Under the pieces are notes generated by a model. The model was not told the DNA's origin. It saw only the letters and a program-made list of their open reading frames with translations, and did not search any database. DNA of 33,085 nucleotides from JBEBVQ01 sp964636205. Lineage in GTDB: Bacteria > Bacteroidota > Bacteroidia > Chitinophagales > Chitinophagaceae. Location of the stretch: assembly GCA_964636205.1 (NCBI GenBank), contig CAZWPF010000021.1:1-33085 (forward strand), in the 5' to 3' direction. A program made the position numbers and the translations under genes. Positions 16,502 to 22,879 of the stretch are shown here, piece after piece; the first letter of the stretch is position 1, and each line of letters opens with the position of its first letter.

Positions 16502-16942
16502 TTGAGCGATCTGATAAGACGGATAGGTTTTGTGGTACTGATCCTGGCGATGTTTTCGATCGTTGAGGTTTCGGGGCAGGACAGGGTGTCGCGACAAAAG
16601 GTCTTGTCTGAGGTCCTGCCGTTTCCTTTAGAAGCATACCAGGACGATGTCTTTGATTTGGCGTTTTCAGTAAAAGACGCAGGAAGCGTACCGGCATGGA
16701 ATGCTCTTTTTCAAAAATATGATTTGCAAATGGAGGTATCCGTTTGGGAAGAATTGATTCGGGTACTGATTACCAGCGATCGTGCTTTGGAGATGGTTTT
16801 GATAACAGAAGATTCTGATGGCCATGAATTACTCATCAGTACCGGGAATCCGTTTTATCGATCCAATTTCATAAAATTGATTCGTCCGATATTGGAAGAT
16901 ACGGCGGCGATGGAGGAATTGATTAAGAGAATGAAGGAATAG
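16502..16942 (+). CDS. Secreted protein of unknown function
   Basis: A 146-residue protein beginning at TTG 16502, as no ATG is available before the signal peptide. The N-terminus has basic residues (LIRR), a hydrophobic core (IGFVVLILAMFSI) and a likely cleavage near VSGQD. The mature part is acidic and helical (EVLPFPLEAYQDDVFDLAFS, EELIRVLITSDRALEMVLI, FIKLIRPILEDTAAMEELIKRM) and I recognise no family. It lies 12 bases after the RRM gene and is probably co-transcribed with it, although the proteins would act in different compartments. A purine microsatellite begins at its stop codon. Confidence 0.65.
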   Translation: MSDLIRRIGFVVLILAMFSIVEVSGQDRVSRQKVLSEVLPFPLEAYQDDVFDLAFSVKDAGSVPAWNALFQKYDLQMEVSVWEELIRVLITSDRALEMVLITEDSDGHELLISTGNPFYRSNFIKLIRPILEDTAAMEELIKRMKE

Positions 16943-17043
16943 AGAGAGAGAAAGAGAGAGAGAAAGAGAAACAGAAAGAGAAACAGAAAGAGAAACAGAA
17001 AGAGAGTGTTCTGCGCGAGAAAGAGAGGATTTGAGAAGGAGAG
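16936..17043. repeat. Purine-rich microsatellite next to a scaffold gap
   Basis: Nearly pure A/G sequence on the plus strand: AG-dinucleotide tracts followed by about three copies of the 12-base unit AGAAAGAGAAAC. It begins at the end of the secreted-protein gene and runs into the 100-N gap. The repeat probably caused the assembly break. Confidence 0.9.
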
Positions 17044-17143
17044 NNNNNNNNNNNNNNNNNNNNNNNNNNNNNNNNNNNNNNNNNNNNNNNNNNNNNNNNN
17101 NNNNNNNNNNNNNNNNNNNNNNNNNNNNNNNNNNNNNNNNNNN
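17044..17143. other. Scaffold gap of 100 N
   Basis: Exactly 100 undetermined bases, the conventional placeholder for a gap of unknown size. Genes may be missing here. Confidence 0.97.
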
Positions 17144-17184
17144 CCAAGCGCAAAACGTATGGGCCACTTTTGGTTAACACTACA

Positions 17185-17652
17185 ATGACAGAGAGACAAG
17201 AAATATATTTTGAATTGTTTGACGCTGGAGACATCGTTCGACTTGACCCAATTGAGGTGGTAAAGTATCACTCTAATATTGACTGGGAAAAGAATTGCGT
17301 AAAGACAAAAGTGACAGTTAAAGGCGGAAAGTTTGCATGACAATATTTGGGTGCCTTTTTGACTGTGGATTTTGAAAGATTCAGGCAAGAACTTTCTCGC
17401 CTTTGTAACGACCTGAAAGGAACAGCGAACTTCAGTGATTTGAAAGGTTACTTAAAACTCAAAATCGTTGGAGACGGAATTGGACATTTTGATGTTAATG
17501 TAAAAGCGTGTGACCAACCAGGAGTTAATGCTAGCGAACTGACTTTTTCAATGGGGTTTGACCAGACTGAATTAAATGACCTTATCAACCAGCTTAACAA
17601 AATCACGAAACGATTTCCGGTAACTGGCGACTTCAAATTAGAAGATGAATAA
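17185..17652 (+). pseudogene. WapI-like immunity protein gene, interrupted by an in-frame TGA
   Basis: One continuous frame runs from ATG 17185 to the TAA ending at 17652, broken only by TGA at 17338-17340. The two parts (51 and about 103 residues) read as a single protein: DWEKNCVKTKVTVKGGKFA, stop, QYLGAFLTVDFERFRQELSRL, then LKGTANFSDLKGYLKLKIVGDGIGHFDV and a C-terminal Asp-Gln-plus-helix segment ending KRFPVTGDF. That order of strands and helices resembles the WapI family of polymorphic-toxin immunity proteins. A GGA (Gly) to TGA change would explain the stop. It may be a true pseudogene or a sequencing error near the gap; the rest of the frame is intact, so decay is recent if real. No toxin gene is visible in the window; one could lie in the gap. 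Confidence 0.55.
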
Positions 17653-17864
17653 AAAAGGAAGCCCAAAGTACGGGTTTTGTGTCAGGCGGTCTGATCTCGT
17701 TTCTTTATTTAACGGACAGGTTGTCCAGGTTTTGAGCTTACAGCCGGTTAAGAGCCCAAACTAATACGATGATATTTGACGTGTTCCCCGAAGTTCGCAA
17801 ATATAAGTTAGAGAAAAGGCATCTCTGGAGCTAATTTAGATTTCGATCATTTTCCGGAAAAAAT

Positions 17865-17903
17865 TAGGGCTATCGTTTGTTTTGCATAAGCGATAGCCCT
17901 AAA
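17865..17903 (-). terminator. Terminator after queA
   Basis: TTAGGGCTATCG (17865-17876) pairs perfectly with CGATAGCCCTAA (17892-17903). On the minus strand the stem is followed by a T run (AATTTTTTCC). It begins 23 bases after the queA stop. Confidence 0.9.
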
Positions 17904-17925
17904 AATATAAAATCAACAAGGCAGA

Positions 17926-18975
17926 TTACAGAATCAACATGGCATCGCCATAGCTGAAGAATCGATATTTTTCCTTGATTGCTGTTTGATAAGCTTCCAT
18001 AGCCAGTTCATAACCCGCAAACGCGCAAGTCATGATCAACAAACTGGTTTTTGGCAGATGGAAGTTCGTAATCAGACTGTTGGCTATTGAGAAATCATGA
18101 GGAGGATGGATGAATAAATTAGTCCAACCCTCTGCAGGTTTCAATAAACCACTGGCAGTGATAGAACTTTCAATTGCTCTCATGGTGGTAGTGCCGACAG
18201 AACAGATTTTACGCTTCTGAGCAATAGCTGAGTTCACAATATTAGCCGCATATTCGTCAACCTTGAAGAATTCAGCGTCCATTTTATGCTTAGACAAATC
18301 TTCAACTTCGATAGGTCGGAATGTACCAAGACCGGTATGGAGGGTGACTTCAGCGAATTTTACCCCTTGAATTTCCATTCTTTTGATCAGTTCACGGCTA
18401 AAGTGCAGACCAGCAGTCGGAGCAGCAACAGCACCCTCAAATTTTGCATAAACTGTTTGGTATCTTACTCTATCCTCATCTTCTGGTTTGCGCTTGATAT
18501 ATTTTGGCAGTGGAGTTTCACCCAAAACTTCCAAAATATCGCGGAAAGCCTGTTCGTCACCATCAAAAAGGAAGCGAATAGTACGACCTCTGGAAGTAGT
18601 ATTATCAATTACTTCTGCTACCAGTTCGTCGTTCTCTCCAAAGTACAGTTTGTTACCTACGCGGATTTTACGAGCAGGATCCACGATTACGTCCCAAAGT
18701 TTATTTGCTTTGTTTAATTCGCGCAACAAAAATACTTCGATACGTGCACCGGTTTTTTCTTTTCTGCCGTAGAGGCGAGCAGGGAAAACCTTGGTATTAT
18801 TCACGATCATAACGTCCTTATCGTCAAAGTAATCCAGGACATCTTTAAAGATTTTATGTTCAATTTTTCCGGTGTCGCGATGAACCACCATCAGTCGACT
18901 TTCGTCGCGTTCCTTGGTTGGATGTTGTGCAATAAGGTTTAGTGGAAGATCAAATTTGAATTGCGACAGCTTCAT
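17926..18975 (-). CDS. queA: tRNA preQ1(34) S-adenosylmethionine ribosyltransferase-isomerase
   Basis: QueA transfers and isomerises the ribose of S-adenosylmethionine onto preQ1 at tRNA position 34, making epoxyqueuosine. The 349-residue protein has the standard length. Conserved stretches are FDLPLNLIAQHPTKERDESRL at the N-terminus, VMIVNNTKVFPARLYG, GETPLPKYIKR, the YAKFEGAVAAPTAGLHFS block, and VTLHTGLGTFRPI. NLFIHPPHDF and LITNFHLPKTSLLIM complete the C-terminal part. The ATG at 18975 starts directly at the conserved MKLSQFKFDLP. A TAACTTTG box lies about 29 bases upstream, and its own terminator follows, so it is monocistronic. Other queuosine genes are not adjacent. Confidence 0.97.
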   Translation of the reverse strand: MKLSQFKFDLPLNLIAQHPTKERDESRLMVVHRDTGKIEHKIFKDVLDYFDDKDVMIVNNTKVFPARLYGRKEKTGARIEVFLLRELNKANKLWDVIVDPARKIRVGNKLYFGENDELVAEVIDNTTSRGRTIRFLFDGDEQAFRDILEVLGETPLPKYIKRKPEDEDRVRYQTVYAKFEGAVAAPTAGLHFSRELIKRMEIQGVKFAEVTLHTGLGTFRPIEVEDLSKHKMDAEFFKVDEYAANIVNSAIAQKRKICSVGTTTMRAIESSITASGLLKPAEGWTNLFIHPPHDFSIANSLITNFHLPKTSLLIMTCAFAGYELAMEAYQTAIKEKYRFFSYGDAMLIL

Positions 18976-19003
18976 ATAGAGGTTAGTGTTGATTAAAAGC
19001 CTG

Positions 19004-19011
19004 CAAAGTTA
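19004..19011 (-). promoter_or_regulatory. -7 box TAACTTTG for queA
   Basis: TAACTTTG on the minus strand fits TAnnTTTG. At the -33 position, 19 bases upstream, the sequence is TTA rather than TTG. Confidence 0.55.
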
Positions 19012-19143
19012 CCGAAATTCGGTTAACTAATAAAATCTTGGAAAAAAGGCAATTTTTTTAAGATTTTTTTTGTCATTGCATTCTATTGTTCCCCTCCGGA
19101 ATCGTCTGAAAGTTTTATATTTAATGCATAGCCAACAATTTAT

Positions 19144-19767
19144 ATGAATTTAAAATTTCGGAATGCCCGGCAAAAGGCCACGGCGCTGTTGATTATTGTG
19201 ATGGCTTTATTGCTGTTTAGTAATATATCAGATCGTCGTCGTCTCCGCGATGTAAGAGAATCCTTTTCCTCGATCTATGATGACCGTCTAATGCCGGCAA
19301 CCTACATTTTTCGTATTACTGACCATTTGTATCAGAATCGTTTATTGGCCGAGCGGGAATATTCTGCGGAGAGGGACGCGATGCTTCAAGGGCACGACGA
19401 TGAGATAGCCATCTTGATTACGCAGTATGAGACTACTTATCTTACTGAGGAGGAAAGTCGGCAATGGGCGGCGTTTAAATATCATCTTTCGATGTACGAT
19501 GCGAGTGAGAAGGATGGTGGTAATGAGTTGTTGGAGTCTGATCATTTTAACCAAGCTATGTTCTGTCTCAACGAACTTAGTAAAATTCAGGTAGGCGAGG
19601 GTAGCGTATTACATGAGCAATCGCGCGCGATTATCGATGGCACCAATGCTTTTTCTGAATTTGAATTTACATTGGTAATGATTTTGGGTTTGATCAGTTT
19701 GGTGTTGATCAGTTTGCCTGATCGGAAAAATAACGCGGAGAAGGCGGGTAAATTTTCCATGAATTAA
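19144..19767 (+). CDS. Membrane protein with an MCP-type four-helix-bundle sensor and no output domain
   Basis: A 207-residue protein with one hydrophobic helix near residues 12-26 and another near 173-193, enclosing a helical periplasmic part of about 145 residues. The segment DVRESFSSIYDDRLMPATYIF, then ITDHLYQNRLLAE, is the typical start of the four-helix-bundle sensor (4HB_MCP) of chemoreceptors. After the second membrane helix only about 14 basic residues remain, so there is no HAMP, methyl-accepting or kinase domain. It may report to a partner or be a ligand-binding membrane protein. It is flanked by queA (divergent) and recA (convergent) and is not in an operon. Confidence 0.72.
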   Translation: MNLKFRNARQKATALLIIVMALLLFSNISDRRRLRDVRESFSSIYDDRLMPATYIFRITDHLYQNRLLAEREYSAERDAMLQGHDDEIAILITQYETTYLTEEESRQWAAFKYHLSMYDASEKDGGNELLESDHFNQAMFCLNELSKIQVGEGSVLHEQSRAIIDGTNAFSEFEFTLVMILGLISLVLISLPDRKNNAEKAGKFSMN

Positions 19768-19768
19768 A

Positions 19769-19810
19769 AAACCAAACCACCGAATCATTGCAGGTTCGAT
19801 GGTTTGGTTT
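19769..19810. terminator. Bidirectional terminator between the sensor gene and recA
   Basis: AAACCAAACCA (19769-19779) pairs with TGGTTTGGTTT (19800-19810), extended inward by CGAA/TTCG with one mismatch. It serves the two convergent genes. Confidence 0.85.
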
Positions 19811-19833
19811 AGAAGATTACTTCTGTTTTAAGA

Positions 19834-20835
19834 CTAGTTGGCAGCTTCCGGTTGGAGGGAAGTGCGAATCTTATTTTCAATTTCTTCTGCAACTTCAGGG
19901 TTGTCTGAAAGAAATTGCTTAACGGCTTCACGACCCTGACCGATTTTGGTTTCGCCGTAGCTAAACCAGGATCCACTTTTTTGGAGAATGCCCAAGTCGA
20001 CACCGAGATCGATAATTTCACCGATCTTACTGATACCTTCGCCAAACATGATATCGAATTCTACCTGACGGAAAGGAGGCGCGACTTTATTCTTAACTAC
20101 TTTTACTCTTGTTCTGTTGCCCGATGCCAGGTCGCCGTCTTTGATCTGACTGATTCTGCGGATGTCCAGACGAACGGATGCATAGAATTTCAGGGCGTTA
20201 CCACCGGTTGTGGTTTCGGGGTTGCCGAACATAACACCGATTTTTTCGCGGAGCTGGTTGATAAAGATGCAGCAACATCCGGTACGGGAAATGGTTGCTG
20301 TAAGTTTTCTCAGTGCCTGACTCATCAATCGGGCTTGCAAGCCCATTTTGCTATCACCCATTTCACCTTCCAATTCCCCTTTAGGTACCAATGCAGCTAC
20401 TGAGTCGATCACCACCACATCGATTGCGCCTGAAGAAATCAGACGGTCGGCGATTTCCAGTGCTTGCTCCCCATAATCCGGTTGAGAGATAATCAGATTG
20501 TCTACATCGACACCCAATTTGCTTGCATAGCTGGAATCAAAAGCATGTTCGGCATCAATGATAGCACAGATACCGCCTTTCTTTTGGGCTTCCGCTATTG
20601 TATGGATCGCAATTGTTGTTTTACCTGATGATTCCGGTCCGTATATTTCGATTACTCTCCCTCTCGGGAAACCACCAATACCCAAGGCAATATCAAGTCC
20701 TAAAGAACCGGTACTGAGGGCATCCATGGCTACGGTCTGCTTATCACCCAGCATCATCACCGAACCCTTGCCGTAGTCCTTTTCTATCTTGTCTAATGTC
20801 AGTTTAAGCGCTTTCAATTTGTCTTCTGCAGCCAT
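19834..20835 (-). CDS. recA: Recombinase RecA
   Basis: RecA forms ATP-dependent filaments on single-stranded DNA for recombinational repair. The 333 residues carry Walker A GPESSGKTT at 66-74, Walker B VVVIDSVAAL, the L1/L2 DNA-binding loops (EGEMGDSKMGLQARL and FINQLREKIGVMFGNPETTTGG), and ALKFYASVRLDIRR. The C-terminal tail is short (SLQPEAAN) compared with the acidic tail of E. coli RecA. A TACATTTG box (20869-20876) lies upstream. No obvious LexA-type dyad is seen in the short leader, so SOS control is not evident. Confidence 0.98.
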   Translation of the reverse strand: MAAEDKLKALKLTLDKIEKDYGKGSVMMLGDKQTVAMDALSTGSLGLDIALGIGGFPRGRVIEIYGPESSGKTTIAIHTIAEAQKKGGICAIIDAEHAFDSSYASKLGVDVDNLIISQPDYGEQALEIADRLISSGAIDVVVIDSVAALVPKGELEGEMGDSKMGLQARLMSQALRKLTATISRTGCCCIFINQLREKIGVMFGNPETTTGGNALKFYASVRLDIRRISQIKDGDLASGNRTRVKVVKNKVAPPFRQVEFDIMFGEGISKIGEIIDLGVDLGILQKSGSWFSYGETKIGQGREAVKQFLSDNPEVAEEIENKIRTSLQPEAAN

Positions 20836-20868
20836 ATCAGATTCTATTTAAAATTCTAATTATTGTAT

Positions 20869-20876
20869 CAAATGTA
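20869..20876 (-). promoter_or_regulatory. -7 box TACATTTG for recA
   Basis: TACATTTG on the minus strand, 34 bases before the ATG. No TTG is found at the expected -33 spacing. Confidence 0.5.
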
Positions 20877-21001
20877 GGAAAAAGAAGGGTACTAAATATG
20901 CCGGTACCGATCTTTTTATTTTATATTTTTAAATTCTTTGCAATCCGATAAATATTTGATATTCAAAATATTTATACCAAATGATTTATTTGCATAGCAT
21001 A

Positions 21002-21032
21002 AAAAGGGCAGACTTATGAAGTCTGCCCTTTT
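21002..21032 (-). terminator. Terminator after rpsG
   Basis: A perfect 14-bp stem, 21002-21015 with 21019-21032 (core GGGCAGACTT/AAGTCTGCCC), around the 3-base loop ATG, with T-rich flanks on both strands. It ends the rpsL-rpsG unit before any fusA-type gene. Confidence 0.9.
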
Positions 21033-21056
21033 GAATATTGGGAATCAGTTTGTTTT

Positions 21057-21072
21057 CGGAGTAGCGACTCCG
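21057..21072. other. Small hairpin just after rpsG
   Basis: CGGAGT (21057-21062) pairs with ACTCCG (21067-21072) around AGCG. It lies between the rpsG stop and the main terminator and may be an mRNA-end stabilising or protein-binding structure. Confidence 0.5.
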
Positions 21073-21085
21073 TTTCAACTGTCTG

Positions 21086-21553
21086 TTATATTCTAAAGTG
21101 AGAGAACGCCTTGTTGGCTTCAGCCATACGGTGCGTATCTTCTTTCTTTTTGAAAGCTCCGCCTTCCCCTTTGCTAGCTGCAACGATTTCGTTAGCCAGT
21201 TTATCAGCGATAGATTTACCATTACGCTCTCTGCTGAAACGGATCAACCATTTCATGCTCAAAGAGATTTTACGGTCGGGACGTACTTCTGTTGGAATCT
21301 GGAAGGTAGCACCACCAATACGGCGACTGCGAACTTCAACAGCAGGAGTTACGTTAGATAAAGCACGTTTCCATACTTCATAACCGTCTTCACCGGTCAT
21401 TTGTGAAACTTTGTCCAACGCTGTGTAAAATGCACTCAGTACAGTGGTTTTATTACCACCCCACATAAGACAGTTTACAAAACGAGTAACCATCTTATCG
21501 TTATATTTCGGATCCGGTGCTAACGGAAGTTTTTTGGCTTGTGCCTTTCTCAT
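21086..21553 (-). CDS. rpsG: Small ribosomal subunit protein uS7
   Basis: uS7 nucleates assembly of the 30S head and binds the 3' domain of 16S rRNA near the E site. The 155-residue protein has the conserved order PDPKYNDKMVTRFVNCLMWGGNKT, YEVWKRALSNVTPAVEVRSRRIGGATFQIP, a Glu-Arg/Leu-rich helix, and the C-terminal KEDTHRMAEANKAFSHFR. It follows rpsL by 34 bases on the minus strand. A strong terminator comes within 55 bases after the stop, so fusA is not part of this transcript. Confidence 0.97.
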   Translation of the reverse strand: MRKAQAKKLPLAPDPKYNDKMVTRFVNCLMWGGNKTTVLSAFYTALDKVSQMTGEDGYEVWKRALSNVTPAVEVRSRRIGGATFQIPTEVRPDRKISLSMKWLIRFSRERNGKSIADKLANEIVAASKGEGGAFKKKEDTHRMAEANKAFSHFRI

Positions 21554-21587
21554 CTTTTATGACGAACTTTATGGATTAGATGAACGA

Positions 21588-21968
21588 TTATTTTTTAACT
21601 TTTTCCTTCTTGGTACCGTACTTAGAACGACTTTGCTTGCGATCTTTCACACCTGCAGTATCTAAAGCACCACGAACGATATGATAACGTACACCCGGCA
21701 AATCCTTAACACGACCTCCACGGATCAGTACGATACTGTGCTCCTGAAGATTGTGTCCTTCACCGGGAATATAGGCGATCACCTCAAGCTTATTAGTTAA
21801 ACGTACTTTTGCTACTTTCCGGAGCGCTGAGTTTGGCTTTTTCGGAGTAGTGGTGTAAACACGGGTACACACGCCGCGACGTTGCGGACAATCATCCAGC
21901 GCCGGAGATTTGGACTTGGCGCGAACCACCCGGCGACCCTTACGAACTAATTGTTGAATTGTAGGCAT
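21588..21968 (-). CDS. rpsL: Small ribosomal subunit protein uS12
   Basis: uS12 lies at the decoding centre and influences translational accuracy. The 126 residues include MPTIQQLVRKGR at the start, CPQRRGVCTRVYTTTPKKPNS, and IVLIRGGRVKDLPGVRYHIVRG. The lysines of TPKKPNS (residues 43-44 with the initiator Met) are wild type, as in streptomycin-sensitive strains. It heads a two-gene rpsL-rpsG unit with a full consensus promoter 36 bases upstream. Confidence 0.98.
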   Translation of the reverse strand: MPTIQQLVRKGRRVVRAKSKSPALDDCPQRRGVCTRVYTTTPKKPNSALRKVAKVRLTNKLEVIAYIPGEGHNLQEHSIVLIRGGRVKDLPGVRYHIVRGALDTAGVKDRKQSRSKYGTKKEKVKK

Positions 21969-22004
21969 TCTTTACCGTTGATATTATTTGAATTTTAAGG
22001 ATTG

Positions 22005-22034
22005 CAAAGGTAAGGTAGTTTTCCGGAATATCAA
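22005..22034 (-). promoter_or_regulatory. Full Bacteroidota promoter for rpsL-rpsG
   Basis: On the minus strand TTG (22034-22032), a 19-base spacer, and TACCTTTG (22012-22005). A textbook match to the -33/-7 consensus. Confidence 0.75.
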
Positions 22035-22224
22035 CAAAAAAATAAAAAATATTCCTGATTAACCGGAATATAATCTTAAGACAATGAAATCACTGTACTA
22101 TAAAACAGCCTTGACCTATTAACTTAACAGTTCTGAAATTTTTCTTCAGAAATATTGAATGGCTACAAAAATAATTGAATCTCACCGGATTAGCACTGGA
22201 ATAAGCAAAGCAATCTATAATTTT

Positions 22225-22272
22225 ATTGCAACATTGTTACTTTTAGATTTTAGTTTTGTAATATTGCAACAT
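22225..22272. promoter_or_regulatory. Paired ATTGCAACAT sites upstream of the lipoprotein/TonB receptor genes
   Basis: ATTGCAACAT occurs at 22225-22234 and 22263-22272, 38 bases apart. The first is followed by TGTTAC and the second is preceded by TGTAAT, so each forms an imperfect dyad and the two lie in opposite orientation. The sites lie 40-90 bases upstream of the -7 box at 22312. A metal-responsive (Fur/Zur-type) operator is a plausible reading; this is inference from the genes downstream. Confidence 0.45.
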
Positions 22273-22311
22273 AATTGCGCTCTATTGGAGCAAACCTGAT
22301 TTCCTTTTATT

Positions 22312-22319
22312 TAACTTTG
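22312..22319 (+). promoter_or_regulatory. -7 box TAACTTTG for the DUF4625-like lipoprotein
   Basis: TAACTTTG 12 bases before the ATG at 22332. The nearest TTG upstream is at 22285, 24 bases away, so the -33 element is poor. Confidence 0.55.
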
Positions 22320-22331
22320 CAAACTCCTGTT

Positions 22332-22823
22332 ATGAACAAGAATCTGATCTTTTTATTGCTTATCGCCGTGGCCGGTTGTAAAAAAACTACCGACGATCCT
22401 AATCCATCTCCACAAAAGCCCGTAATCTCTGTCATTGAAACCTCAGTTCCAAAAACTAGTGCGGTAATCTGCGGAGAATATCATGATAATATTTTAGCAA
22501 TAGTTGCCCCCGGTTCGCTGGTCTTAAAGCTTCGTTTTCAAAGCGAACAATCTCTTTCCCAAGCCAAGTTGAGTGTACATAGCAATTTCGACTGCCATAG
22601 TCACGGGAGAGTTGCGGCTTCAGGAGACGACGATGAATGGGAATTGACAGAGAATATCTCCCTCACAGGAAAGGATACTACATTAAATATTAAATTGGAT
22701 GTCCCGGAACAGGCTACTCCGGGTAATTATGATTTGATTATCAGATTGCTGGATGTGAGCGGCAATGAGTCCGATTTTACCGAGTTTCCTATAATTGTAG
22801 AGAAAGCCGGGGTTCTTGAATAA
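22332..22823 (+). CDS. DUF4625-like lipoprotein with a His motif
   Basis: A 163-residue predicted lipoprotein. MNKNLIFLLLIAVAGC gives a signal peptide with lipobox AVAGC; Cys16 would be lipidated. The mature part resembles DUF4625: a beta-rich core with LVLKLRFQSEQSLSQAKLSV, the histidine cluster NFDCHSHGR, an acidic stretch (GDDDEWE), and a closing strand pair ending IIRLLDVSGNESDFTEFP. Genes of this family often neighbour TonB receptors in Bacteroidota. The ATG at 22332 begins the signal peptide exactly, so upstream in-frame codons are not used. It precedes the TonB-dependent receptor by 56 bases and is likely co-transcribed. A metal-binding role is inferred from the His residues and context. 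Confidence 0.75.
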   Translation: MNKNLIFLLLIAVAGCKKTTDDPNPSPQKPVISVIETSVPKTSAVICGEYHDNILAIVAPGSLVLKLRFQSEQSLSQAKLSVHSNFDCHSHGRVAASGDDDEWELTENISLTGKDTTLNIKLDVPEQATPGNYDLIIRLLDVSGNESDFTEFPIIVEKAGVLE

Positions 22824-22879
22824 TCAGTTTACCCTTTTGAAAAACCATCGCCAAATACCACGGAATTATTGTTAAATAA

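Noticed and set aside
17338..17340. TGA as a recoded sense codon
   Set aside because: Other genes, such as the MATE gene, end in TGA at the expected place, and no selenocysteine or alternative-code context is visible.
16829..17388. Long minus-strand open frames across the purine repeat and gap
   Set aside because: They translate a simple repeat (Ser/Leu/Phe tracts) and undetermined bases; not genes.
19915..20403. A 162-codon open frame antisense to recA
   Set aside because: Mirror of a highly conserved gene; no independent evidence of coding.
20836..20900. A LexA-type SOS box upstream of recA
   Set aside because: No convincing dyad was found in the leader; only the -7 box stands out.
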